19,102 nt of DNA from an uncultured bacterium (lineage in GTDB: Bacteria > Pseudomonadota > Alphaproteobacteria > Rhodospirillales > Rhodospirillaceae), in NCBI GenBank assembly GCA_903896775.1, contig CAITZE010000112.1, positions 1-19,102 of the forward strand, in the 5' to 3' direction. Below the pieces are notes generated by a model. That model made no database searches and was not told the DNA's origin. It saw only the letters and a program-made list of their open reading frames with translations. Positions 1 through 6,980 of the stretch are shown piece after piece; the stretch's first letter is position 1, and every line of letters starts with the position of its first letter. The position numbers and the translations under genes are program-made.

Positions 1-342
1 GACGAGCGCGTCTGGAATCTTACGCCGCACTTTGCCTCCTATACTGTCAGCAAGGCCGGCCTCTGGACGCTTACGCAAACCCTGGCCATGGCGCTTGCGC
101 CGCGCATTCGCGTGAATGGCGTGGGACCCGGGCCTACGCTGCCCAGTCCCTATCAAAATCAGGCACAGTTCGAGGCCCAATGCGCGCGCATGCCGCTGGG
201 CCAAGGCACAAGCCCGGCGGAAATTTGCGCCGCCGTGCGCTTCATTTTGGCAGCGCCGGCAATGACGGGACAAATGATCGCCCTCGACGGCGGTCAGCAT
301 TTAGGCTGGAATCAGGCTGAATCGGTTGCTTCCGAAGGCTGA
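1..342 (+). CDS. Short-chain dehydrogenase/reductase, C-terminal part (pteridine-reductase-like)
   Basis: The gene is cut by the window edge; the open frame runs from base 1 to the TGA at 340-342, giving 113 visible residues. The classical SDR catalytic pair Y-x-x-x-K is visible at visible residues 14-18 (SYTVSK). It is followed by the segment RIRVNGVGPGPTLPS, which replaces the usual 'NxIxPGxxxT' region, and by the C-terminal TGQMIALDGGQHL segment typical of NAD(P)H-dependent SDRs. The Rossmann nucleotide-binding half lies outside the window. The next gene, folB, starts 24 bp downstream on the same strand. SDRs beside folB in alphaproteobacteria are often pteridine or dihydromonapterin reductase-like (FolM/PTR1 type), so a role in reducing a pterin is likely, but this is inferred from context. 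An ATG at 88 is internal and is not the true start. Confidence 0.88.
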   Translation, partial: DERVWNLTPHFASYTVSKAGLWTLTQTLAMALAPRIRVNGVGPGPTLPSPYQNQAQFEAQCARMPLGQGTSPAEICAAVRFILAAPAMTGQMIALDGGQHLGWNQAESVASEG

Positions 343-366
343 TCCACAACAGAAGGAAAAGTCACG

Positions 367-792
367 ATGGTAAAGACCGTGGTCGAACCTTTGAAAATTG
401 CCGACGCGACTGCCGGCTTGCGCCACGTGTTCGTGCGCGATCTGGTGTTGGACTGTAACATCGGCGTACATCTTCATGAAAAGAACGGCGCTCAGCGCGT
501 GCGGATTAATCTCGACCTCGGCGTGTGGGAAGGCGATGGCATCCATAACGACCGTCTAGAGAATGTAGTGTGCTACGAAGACATCGTTACACGTGTACGC
601 GCCATTACCGCCGATGGGCACGTGAACCTGGCGGAAACCCTGGCTGAACGCATTGCCGCCGTTTGCCTGCAGGATCCGCTCTGCCGGTCCGCGCGGGTAC
701 GGGTGGAGAAGCTGGATGTTTTCAGCGACGCCGCCAGCGTCGGGGTGGAAATCGAGCGCCTATCAACGGTGCGCGCCCGTCCCAGAACCTAG
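367..792 (+). CDS. folB: Dihydroneopterin aldolase
   Basis: A 141-residue protein of the FolB family, which cleaves 7,8-dihydroneopterin to 6-hydroxymethyl-7,8-dihydropterin and glycolaldehyde in cytosolic folate synthesis. Recognisable family segments are the N-terminal strand with DLVLDCNIGVHLHEK...QRVRINLDL (residues about 28-53), the VCYEDIVTRVRAI helix and HVNLAETLAERIA (about 88-100, equivalent to the FNLVESLAE region of E. coli FolB). The C-terminal VRVEKLDVF carries the conserved lysine. The protein has about 20 extra residues at the N-terminus compared with the roughly 120-residue E. coli enzyme. The ATG at 367 is preceded by AGAAGGA at 351-357, a good ribosome binding site. It is probably cotranscribed with the SDR gene 24 bp upstream. 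Confidence 0.93.
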   Translation: MVKTVVEPLKIADATAGLRHVFVRDLVLDCNIGVHLHEKNGAQRVRINLDLGVWEGDGIHNDRLENVVCYEDIVTRVRAITADGHVNLAETLAERIAAVCLQDPLCRSARVRVEKLDVFSDAASVGVEIERLSTVRARPRT

Positions 793-890
793 GAAGCGGC
801 TAAGGTGAGCTAAGCTCCGCCGCAATTGTCTAGCGTTGTGCGGAGCATTGTGACGGGGTGCGACGCAAAAATGTCACGATTTCCGCCATC

Positions 891-967
891 GAATCGTACC
901 CCCAGTCATTTCACCCAAAGACCTGTCAAGCAAAGCTGTTCACAAGGATCGGCGTTTGGTACGATTC
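891..967. repeat. Perfect 10-bp inverted repeat with 57-nt spacing
   Basis: GAATCGTACC at 891-900 is the exact reverse complement of GGTACGATTC at 958-967. The 57-nt interval contains no obvious gene. It could be a long-stem RNA structure, a pair of regulator half-sites or a decayed element. The sequence alone does not decide between these. Confidence 0.6.
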
Positions 968-1136
968 AAACTTAATATTCTATCGCCTCGCAATGGAGTC
1001 GTATGAGGCTCTCAGGTTCAGGCAAAAAACATATATTTTTCAGATAGATAATATTTGTGCCCAAAAACTATGCAGAGGCGCATGAGTCTATATTCTGCGC
1101 CACCCATGATTATCTCAACGCCCTTTTTCAACAGAC

Positions 1137-1145
1137 TTATCCACA
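1137..1145 (+). promoter_or_regulatory. DnaA box (perfect TTATCCACA)
   Basis: TTATCCACA is an exact match to the strong DnaA-box consensus and lies 165 bp upstream of the uvrC start. It is just downstream of the AT-rich stretch at about 965-1060. One near match (CTTTCCACA, 1430-1438) lies inside uvrC. A single perfect box does not make an origin. DnaA binding or DnaA-linked regulation of uvrC is possible. Confidence 0.5.
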
Positions 1146-1310
1146 GGATTCGTGGATATCCTTCTCGCGTTTACGGGAAGTGGTCGTGGAATTTTTGGAA
1201 CCGCTTTGTTTCAGCGCCGTGACGGCACTTTCACAAAGCGTTTCGCGTGAGGATTTGCGCCGTTTTGCGGCGCGTTGACGGTATCCGGCAAAGGCTCCAC
1301 ATAAGGGTCC

Positions 1311-3233
1311 ATGACCTCCGATACGCCACCCGGCACACCTTCAGACTCTCTGCAGACGGACATCGCGGAAAATGCCGGCGAGAACGGTGTTCGCAGCGGC
1401 GTGGCCGTCTTGGCGGCGTTTGTAAAAAACTTTCCACAGAAACCGGGGGTCTACCGAATGATCAATGTGGCTGGCGACGTGCTTTACGTCGGCAAAGCCA
1501 AGAACCTGAAAAAACGCGTCAGCTCCTATCTGCACATCGAGCGCATGCCGCTTCGGCTGCAACGCATGGTCTTCGATACCCATATCTGCGAAGTGGTCAT
1601 CACCCACACCGAGGCCGAAGCGCTGCTGCTGGAAAGCAACCTCATCAAGCAGCTGAAGCCGCGCTACAACATTCTGCTGCGGGACGACAAATCGTTCCCG
1701 TACATCATGATCCCCGGCGGACACGAATATCCGCGCATCGTCAAACATCGCGGCGCACGAAACAAAGATAACGAATACTTCGGGCCCTTCGCCTCCGCAG
1801 GCGCGGTCAACGGTACCCTCGCCACATTGCAGAAAGTCTTTTTGCTGAGAAGCTGTACCGACGCAGTGTTCTCCAACCGCTCGCGCCCGTGTTTGCTCTA
1901 TCAAATCAAACGCTGTGCGGCGCCGTGCGTCGGGAAAATCGCACACGACGACTATCTCGAACTGGTGCGCGAAGCGCGCGAGTTTCTGATCGGCGACAGC
2001 CGTGCGGTTCAAGCCGAGATGGCGCGGCGCATGGATGCCGCCAGCGCAGCCCTACAATTCGAGGCCGCCGCCTCGTTCCGCGACCGCATCCGCGCCATGA
2101 GCGCCGTGCAGGCCCATCAGGACATCAATGTCATGAGCCTGGGCGAAGCCGACGTCATCGCTTTGCATCGCGCGGGCGGACACTCCTGCGTTCAGGTGTT
2201 CTTTTTCCGGGGTGGCCAGAACTTCGGCAACCGCGCGTATTTTCCGTCTCATGCGGCCGACGATACAGACGGCGATATCATGGAGGCCTTTATCGGTCAG
2301 TTCTACGATTCCTTCATGCCGCCCAAAGAGGTGCTATTGAACGTCGGCGCGCCCAATCAGGCGGTTCTGGAAGAAGCCTTAACCATCAAAGCCGGCCGCG
2401 CCGTGAGCATTGCCTTACCGCAACGCGGCGACCGGCGTAAACTCGTTGACCATGCCGCCGTCAATGCCCGCGAAGCGCTGCTGCGGCGCATGGCCGAAAA
2501 CACGGCCCAGCGCAAATTGCTGGAAGGCACGGCGGAAGTCTTCTCGCTGGCGGCTGCGCCGGAGCGGATCGAAGTCTACGACAACTCGCACATCTCCGGC
2601 ACACATATGGTCGGCGCCATGATTGTTGCCGGCCCTGCCGGTCTGATGAAAACCGCTTACCGGAAGTTCAACATCAAGACCGTCGACTTGGCGCCGGGCG
2701 ATGATTACGGCGCCATGCGTGAAGTGCTGACGCGCCGGTTCGCTCGCGCTCAGAAAGAAGACCCTGAACGTAAATTAGGCCAATGGCCCGACCTTGTGTT
2801 GCTGGATGGCGGCCTCGGACAATTGAACGCTGGACTGAAAGTGCTCGCCGATTTGGGCATCAGCGATCTTTGCGTCGCCGGCATCGCCAAGGGTCCCGAC
2901 CGTAACGCTGGGCGCGAGCAGTTCTTCATGCCGGGCCGCGAGCCCTTCATGCTGCCGCCCAATCACCCGGTGCTTTATTTCCTGCAGCGCTTGCGCGACG
3001 AAGCACATCGTTTTGCCATCACGGCGCACCGTGCGAAGCGCTCCAAAGCCATCGGCCAGTCGCTATTGGACGAAGTGACCGGCATCGGCGCTGCACGTAA
3101 AAAGGCTCTATTGCGGCATTTTGGCTCCGCCAAGGATGTGGCGGCGGCGGGTTTGCAGGATTTGAAGGCAGTTCCGGGAATAAGCGTCGCAACAGCTAAA
3201 AAAATCTATGACCACTTCCACCCGGAAGGCTAA
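1311..3233 (+). CDS. uvrC: Excinuclease ABC subunit C
   Basis: A 640-residue UvrC, which makes both incisions flanking a bulky DNA lesion after UvrA2B2 damage recognition. Visible in order are: the GIY-YIG nuclease domain (GVY at 46-48, LYVGKAKNLKKRV at 58-70), the four cysteines C182, C194, C202 and C206 that match the iron-sulfur ligand positions known from E. coli UvrC, and the UvrB-binding UVR helix pair (about 236-263). These are followed by the RNase H-like second nuclease (EVYDNSH with D424, LLDGG with D499, RDEAHRFAI with H565) and the C-terminal tandem helix-hairpin-helix (VTGIGAARKKALLRHFGS and AVPGISVATAKKI, about 588-632). An in-frame TAA at 1302-1304 fixes the start at or after 1311. 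The N-terminus carries about 35 residues before the nuclease fold. pgsA follows after 33 bp. Confidence 0.97.
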   Translation: MTSDTPPGTPSDSLQTDIAENAGENGVRSGVAVLAAFVKNFPQKPGVYRMINVAGDVLYVGKAKNLKKRVSSYLHIERMPLRLQRMVFDTHICEVVITHTEAEALLLESNLIKQLKPRYNILLRDDKSFPYIMIPGGHEYPRIVKHRGARNKDNEYFGPFASAGAVNGTLATLQKVFLLRSCTDAVFSNRSRPCLLYQIKRCAAPCVGKIAHDDYLELVREAREFLIGDSRAVQAEMARRMDAASAALQFEAAASFRDRIRAMSAVQAHQDINVMSLGEADVIALHRAGGHSCVQVFFFRGGQNFGNRAYFPSHAADDTDGDIMEAFIGQFYDSFMPPKEVLLNVGAPNQAVLEEALTIKAGRAVSIALPQRGDRRKLVDHAAVNAREALLRRMAENTAQRKLLEGTAEVFSLAAAPERIEVYDNSHISGTHMVGAMIVAGPAGLMKTAYRKFNIKTVDLAPGDDYGAMREVLTRRFARAQKEDPERKLGQWPDLVLLDGGLGQLNAGLKVLADLGISDLCVAGIAKGPDRNAGREQFFMPGREPFMLPPNHPVLYFLQRLRDEAHRFAITAHRAKRSKAIGQSLLDEVTGIGAARKKALLRHFGSAKDVAAAGLQDLKAVPGISVATAKKIYDHFHPEG

Positions 3234-3266
3234 CATCCTCCCGCATTCGCCTGGGAAGGTATCCGC

Positions 3267-3839
3267 GTGCTGAACTTGCCAAACATTCTGACGATGTCGC
3301 GGATCGTGATCATCCCGCTCGTGGTGGCGACATTTTTCTTCGACAGTCCCGCTATGCGCTGGACGGCCTTAGGCTTGTTCACCATGGCTGGCGTTACGGA
3401 CTTTTTCGACGGTTATCTCGCACGCCGCGCCAATCAGGTTTCGGCCATGGGCCGTTTTCTCGATCCCATCGCAGACAAATTGCTGGTGGCCTCGGTCCTG
3501 ATGATGATCGTCGCCTTCGACCGTGTCGGGCGTTGGTCTTATCTTCCGGCGCTGGTGATCATGCTGCGCGAAATTCTGGTGTCCGGTTTGCGCGAGTTTC
3601 TGGCCGAGCTGCGCGTCAGCGTGCCCGTCACCAAGCTCGCCAAGGCTAAAACCACGGTGCAAATGATTGCGCTCGGGTTTCTCATCGTCGGCTCGGCATC
3701 GCCAACATGGATACCGGCGGAGTTCATCGGCGAGATCGGCATTTGGATCGCCGCAGCCATCACGCTGATCACGGGCTATGACTATCTCAAGTCCGGCATA
3801 CGCCACATGGCCAGCGATCTGCCGCCCAGCAATCCATGA
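3267..3839 (+). CDS. pgsA: CDP-diacylglycerol-glycerol-3-phosphate 3-phosphatidyltransferase
   Basis: A 190-residue integral membrane enzyme that makes phosphatidylglycerolphosphate from CDP-diacylglycerol and glycerol-3-phosphate, the committed step to phosphatidylglycerol and cardiolipin. The complete CDP-alcohol phosphotransferase signature is present: D45, then D48-G49-x2-A52-R53-x8-G62-x3-D66-x3-D70, which forms the metal and CDP site. Several hydrophobic helices surround it (about 12-25, 33-44, 73-84, 91-106, 127-143, 150-168). The N-terminal LNLPNILTMSRI is typical of PgsA. The start is GTG at 3267, preceded by GGGAAGG at 3253-3259 with 7-nt spacing. Its stop overlaps the moaD start (ATGA, 3836-3839), so the two are translationally coupled. 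uvrC-pgsA-moaD is a familiar alphaproteobacterial order. Confidence 0.95.
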   Translation: MLNLPNILTMSRIVIIPLVVATFFFDSPAMRWTALGLFTMAGVTDFFDGYLARRANQVSAMGRFLDPIADKLLVASVLMMIVAFDRVGRWSYLPALVIMLREILVSGLREFLAELRVSVPVTKLAKAKTTVQMIALGFLIVGSASPTWIPAEFIGEIGIWIAAAITLITGYDYLKSGIRHMASDLPPSNP

Positions 3840-4087
3840 AGCTCCTTTACTTCGCCTGGGTGAAGGAAAAGATCGGCCTCAGCACCGAGAATGTGAACCC
3901 TCCCCCCGAAGTTGCCACTGTCGCCGGCTTGATGGATTGGCTGGCGAAGCGCGGCGGCGGATACGCGGAAGCCTTCACGGAGCGCGCCTTGATCAAAGCG
4001 GCGGTCGATCAGGTCCATGTACCGCTGAACACGACGATTAACGGCGCCCGGGAAGTCGCGTTCTTCCCGCCGGTCACGGGCGGATAA
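3836..4087 (+). CDS. moaD: Molybdopterin synthase small subunit MoaD
   Basis: An 83-residue ubiquitin-like sulfur carrier. It starts with the beta-strand KLLYFAWVKEKIG and ends with the diagnostic PPVTGG. The terminal Gly-Gly is adenylated and thiocarboxylated so that MoaD can donate sulfur to precursor Z (cPMP) in the MoaD-MoaE complex. The length is normal (about 80 residues). The start codon overlaps the pgsA stop. Its stop (TAA 4085-4087) directly abuts the stop of the convergent minus-strand gene, with no gap. In many alphaproteobacteria moaE follows immediately; here it begins 1.4 kb away, beyond an inverted gene. Confidence 0.93.
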   Translation: MKLLYFAWVKEKIGLSTENVNPPPEVATVAGLMDWLAKRGGGYAEAFTERALIKAAVDQVHVPLNTTINGAREVAFFPPVTGG

Positions 4088-5413
4088 TTAACGCGGCTTG
4101 GTCAGATAGACATAAAGTCCCGCGACATCCCGGCTCACTTCGGTCCGAATAACGTCTTCTTTAAAGCGCGTGATTTCAAAGCCCGCCGCCTGCGCCAGCC
4201 GCGAGATATAGGCTTGGCTATGACGATAGTGCCCGGCACTTTCGATTTCTAAGTCGGCTGTTTCGCTGGCCTCGACCGTAAAGACAAACATGCCGCCGCC
4301 ATTCAACACGCGTGCCGCCTGCTCAAAAACCTGCTCCAAAGCGCCAACGTAAATGAAAACGTCGGCTGCGGTGATCAGATCAAAACTGTCGCTGCGCTTG
4401 GCCATGGCTGAAACAACGTCGTCGCAGATCAATTCGCCATAGAGGCCGCGCTTTTCCGCCTCTCGCAGCATATTGGTCGAAAGATCGACACCGACCAGCT
4501 TCTTGATCGTAAAATGCGGCGTGAGCGCTACGCCTATGAGCCCCGTGCCGCAACCCAAATCGAGCACCGCCGAGAAGCCATTTTTATCTGCCCGAAACCC
4601 GTGCAAGGCCGCGGCCAGGAAACCCGGCGCGCGGTATTTCAAGTGATCAACCAGCCGATGATCAAATCCTTCCGCCAAGGCATCGAAGGACGCTCTGGCA
4701 TAATCCTTGGCGAAGTCTTTCGACACGTCGCCTTCCGCTGCCGCCAGCAAATGCGCGGTGATTTTATCGCCGGGCTCGGCGGCGAGGATGGCGCGGTAAC
4801 ACGCCGCAGCAGCAGGAAGATTGTTGATGTGGCGGTACGCTTGCGCGAGCTGCGAACGGACAGCGCTGTAAGCCGCGGGCGGGATCGTGGGATCGGCTTG
4901 GAGGCGCGTCACACTTTCTTCGCCCACAGTGACAGCCTCGGCTGAACGCTGCACGTCTGTCAGTGTTTGCATCAAGGCCGCGATGGCATGGACATAGAAC
5001 GGATGAATAGCCACAGCTTGGCGGAAGTAACTCATCGCGCTGCCGACGTTCTCGTAAACGTAAGCGATACGGCCCAGGCTGAAAGCAGCCTGGGCAAAGC
5101 GCGGATTCAACTCCAGCGCCCGCGTAAAGAATGCGACGGCCTCCGGCGCATTGCGCTTGGCCATCATGATCGAGCCCAGCATGTAATGGCTTTCGGCCCA
5201 CGCGGGCTCAAGGCGCAAGGCCTCACGCCACGCGGTCTCGGCCGCATCGAGCTTTTGCTGCGTGATGAGCGCGAGCCCCAACCCACGGTGCGCAACTGCC
5301 GATGCAGGCTGCAGACGCATAGCCTCGCGAAACCACTGCTCGGCCTCCGTCCATGCCCGCGCTGTCATCGCGGCTTGGGCTTTGCTCATGCATGTTTCAA
5401 AGGATGTCGTCAT
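4088..5413 (-). CDS. TPR-repeat protein fused to a SAM-dependent methyltransferase
   Basis: A 441-residue two-part protein. Residues about 6-225 are tetratricopeptide repeats, seen as repeated helix pairs with the A-x-x-x-x-x-x-A-L-x-L-x-P rhythm (for example AMRLQP, ALRLEP, ALELNP, AVAIHP). Residues about 240-441 form a class I methyltransferase: motif I VLDLGCGTGLIG at 283-294, the acidic end of strand 2 in VGVDLS (D310), motif IV-like DLITAADVFIYVG and a post-motif GGGMFVFTVE. The linker KDYARASFDALAEGFDHRLVDHLKYRAP is typical of the TPR-methyltransferase family seen in alphaproteobacteria. The substrate is unknown; the TPRs suggest a protein target or partner. It is convergent with moaD (0 bp gap) and divergent from moaE (82 bp to the preferred moaE start). 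It has no detectable tie to molybdenum metabolism beyond position. Confidence 0.9.
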   Translation of the reverse strand: MTTSFETCMSKAQAAMTARAWTEAEQWFREAMRLQPASAVAHRGLGLALITQQKLDAAETAWREALRLEPAWAESHYMLGSIMMAKRNAPEAVAFFTRALELNPRFAQAAFSLGRIAYVYENVGSAMSYFRQAVAIHPFYVHAIAALMQTLTDVQRSAEAVTVGEESVTRLQADPTIPPAAYSAVRSQLAQAYRHINNLPAAAACYRAILAAEPGDKITAHLLAAAEGDVSKDFAKDYARASFDALAEGFDHRLVDHLKYRAPGFLAAALHGFRADKNGFSAVLDLGCGTGLIGVALTPHFTIKKLVGVDLSTNMLREAEKRGLYGELICDDVVSAMAKRSDSFDLITAADVFIYVGALEQVFEQAARVLNGGGMFVFTVEASETADLEIESAGHYRHSQAYISRLAQAAGFEITRFKEDVIRTEVSRDVAGLYVYLTKPR

Positions 5414-5446
5414 CTGACTGTTTTACCAAGACGGAGCCAAAGCCCC

Positions 5447-5471
5447 AGTGTATTTTTTGAGTGTATTTTTG
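5447..5471. repeat. Tandem AGTGTATTTTT repeat upstream of moaE
   Basis: Two adjacent copies, 5447-5459 and 5460-5471, share AGTGTATTTTT and differ only in T-run length. They lie in the short divergent region between the TPR-methyltransferase start (5413) and moaE (5496). They may be regulatory half-sites, or simply a slippage duplication. No known operator was recognised. Confidence 0.55.
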
Positions 5472-5479
5472 CACGGATA

Positions 5480-5488
5480 GGTGAAGGA
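5480..5488 (+). promoter_or_regulatory. Ribosome binding site deciding the moaE start
   Basis: GGTGAAGGA lies 7 nt before the ATG at 5496. The in-frame GTG at 5481 falls inside this purine-rich block and has no good site of its own. The ATG at 5496 is therefore preferred, which shortens MoaE by five residues relative to the longest frame. Confidence 0.65.
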
Positions 5489-5495
5489 CTTCAGC

Positions 5496-5966
5496 ATGAC
5501 GACTGTCCGCGTACAGCGCGAAGCCTTCGATCCGGGCCGCGAAATCAACACCTTTTGCGCTCGTAATCCGATCTCAGGCGGAATCGCGACCTTCATTGGG
5601 CAAATGCGCGATTTTCGCGGGACCAGTCGGAGCGCAGGTGAGCCCCTCACCGCCATGACTCTGGAGCACTATGCCGGCATGGCCGAGCGCGAGATCGCCG
5701 AGCTGGCGGCGGAAGCTAAGAACCGTTGGACGCTCGACGACCTTCTGGTCATTCACCGCTTCGGTGACGTGGCCCCCGGCGATGCTATTGTCCTTGTGGC
5801 CGTGGCCGCAACCCATCGCGGCGAGGCTTTTGCAGCCTGCGCCTTCGTCATGGATTGGCTGAAAACCAAAGCACCGTTCTGGAAAAAAGAGATCGGCGCG
5901 GACGGCGCGGCCTGGGTGGAGGCCCGTACGTCCGACGACCTGCAAGCGGCGAAGTGGGATAAATAG
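5496..5966 (+). CDS. moaE: Molybdopterin synthase catalytic subunit MoaE
   Basis: A 156-residue protein from the preferred ATG (161 from GTG 5481). MoaE binds MoaD-thiocarboxylate and inserts the two dithiolene sulfurs into cPMP to form molybdopterin. Family hallmarks visible are GGIATFIGQMRDF near the N-terminus, LEHYAGMAEREIAELAAEA, the core VIHRFGDVAPGDAIVLVAVA followed by the arginine-bearing THRGEAF, and the lysine-rich KTKAPFWKKE carrying the catalytic lysines. The gene is transcribed alone. The following gene is convergent, with only 4 bp between stops. Its small partner moaD is separated from it by the inverted TPR-methyltransferase gene. Confidence 0.95.
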   Translation: MTTVRVQREAFDPGREINTFCARNPISGGIATFIGQMRDFRGTSRSAGEPLTAMTLEHYAGMAEREIAELAAEAKNRWTLDDLLVIHRFGDVAPGDAIVLVAVAATHRGEAFAACAFVMDWLKTKAPFWKKEIGADGAAWVEARTSDDLQAAKWDK

Positions 5967-5970
5967 CGCG

Positions 5971-6972
5971 CTACTTCGTCTCGAGCATGTCCGCGAGTTG
6001 CGACGGCGTCAGGTCGACATGGAAAAACATTTTATAAAAGCGCGCCGTCTCGTCCTTCAACCCAGCGGCGCTCGGCTCTCCATAAACCGCTGAGGTCAGC
6101 CACAGTACGCCGATCAGACGGTTGATGGACGGCGGATGATCGGTCCATCCCCACGGCAGTCGCGGCGGCATGATCACGTGCCCGGTTTTCACCGCACGCA
6201 CATTTGCCCACGCCGGACCTTTGGTCGTGTCGTTAAATTTCGCATCCAACGCGATGATCACATCGGGATCCCAATCCTGAACCTGAACCGGCGTTGTATC
6301 GGCGTATTGAGCGATGTTTTTCAAACCGGCGAGATCATAGATGTCGCCGCCGTGCGTGCCGGGCATGGCGGTATATGACCCATCGGCGTTCCGCGCGATG
6401 TAGGCTTTCGCGGGTTTGTCTGCGTGTGCGGCAGCGATTTTCTTGGCACGCGCCAGCATATCGGCAGCATAAACTGCGAGCGCTTCGCCGCGTTCCGCGC
6501 GCCCGGTCAGTTTACCCACCGCGCGCAAAATCTCCGGCGTCTTATCGAGTGCGCCATCGAGCAACACATAGGGCACACCGGTTCGTTCCTGCATTTTAGC
6601 GGCGAGCGCTGTGTAGCGCGGATCGATATCGCCGAAGTCGAGGATCATCTGCGGCTTGGCGGCGAGGATATCGGGAATCTCCGGTGCTTCACCTTGCGCC
6701 GTCACACCGCCAATGGCCGGCAGCGCCCTAACTTCCGGGCTCATGTAAGAGGCAATGCGCGGCGACAGCGGGCGCACCCAGCCAATCATGGCGTCGGGAG
6801 CAAGCGCGTAGAGCAAAACTTCCGCCGGAGGGCCGGCTGCGGCAATGCGCGTCAAAGGCTCGGCGAGTTTTATGGAACGGCCTGTCGCGTCGATGATATC
6901 GCCGGCGAAGGCAGTGTGACCTAACGCCAAAACGAGCGCGCTGAAAACGCTAATCCGACCACAGCGGCGCAT
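5971..6972 (-). CDS. Periplasmic metal-complex/oxyanion ABC substrate-binding protein (BtuF/FepB fold)
   Basis: A 333-residue class III periplasmic binding protein. A signal peptide spans residues 1-23 (MRR..., hydrophobic SVFSALVLALGHTAFA, cleavage after AFA). The family N-terminal IIDATGRSIKLAEPLTRIAAAGPPAEVLLYALAP follows, then the long linking helix and a C-terminal lobe with PWGWTDHPPSINRLIGVLWL. Members bind B12, haem, ferric siderophores, nickel complexes or, as in Haemophilus MolA, molybdate or tungstate. The ligand is not readable from sequence. The ATG at 6972 is chosen over an in-frame GTG at 6987 because GGAGGA lies 4 nt before it. No permease, ATPase or TonB receptor gene is in the window, so this is an orphan component. 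It neighbours moaE and carries a Mo-box-like palindrome upstream; a molybdenum role is a hypothesis. Confidence 0.88.
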   Translation of the reverse strand: MRRCGRISVFSALVLALGHTAFAGDIIDATGRSIKLAEPLTRIAAAGPPAEVLLYALAPDAMIGWVRPLSPRIASYMSPEVRALPAIGGVTAQGEAPEIPDILAAKPQMILDFGDIDPRYTALAAKMQERTGVPYVLLDGALDKTPEILRAVGKLTGRAERGEALAVYAADMLARAKKIAAAHADKPAKAYIARNADGSYTAMPGTHGGDIYDLAGLKNIAQYADTTPVQVQDWDPDVIIALDAKFNDTTKGPAWANVRAVKTGHVIMPPRLPWGWTDHPPSINRLIGVLWLTSAVYGEPSAAGLKDETARFYKMFFHVDLTPSQLADMLETK

Positions 6973-6980
6973 GCATTCCT

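Larger units (their letters stand above)
793..1310. other. 518-bp non-coding spacer, locally AT-rich
   Basis: No convincing gene lies between folB and uvrC. An imperfect hairpin follows folB (GCGGC at 796-800 pairing with GCCGC at 819-823, with an inner GAGC/GCTC stem), but it has no T-run. Bases from about 965 to 1060 are clearly richer in A and T than the surroundings. A perfect 10-bp inverted repeat (891-900 and 958-967) and a perfect DnaA box (1137-1145) are described separately. Two short open frames are present: 858-1085, and a GTG-started frame at 1057-1278 of 73 codons. Neither has a Shine-Dalgarno sequence or a recognisable product. The spacer probably holds the uvrC promoter. Confidence 0.6.

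Noticed and set aside
858..1278. Two small open frames in the folB-uvrC spacer (858-1085 and 1057-1278)
   Set aside because: They overlap each other in part, have no Shine-Dalgarno sequence, mixed base use and no recognisable product. The second has only a GTG start directly in AT-rich DNA. Kept as non-coding, with low certainty for 1057-1278.
793..1310. Chromosomal replication origin
   Set aside because: It has an AT-rich stretch and one perfect DnaA box, but no cluster of boxes and no origin-typical neighbours (dnaA, dnaN, hemE, parAB, gidA).
4088..5413. Recent mobile-element insertion between moaD and moaE
   Set aside because: No transposase, terminal inverted repeats or target-site duplication could be seen, and base use looks like the neighbours.
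5414..5495. Moco riboswitch upstream of moaE
   Set aside because: The interval is only 82 nt and must hold promoters for two divergent genes. No Moco-RNA helices were visible.
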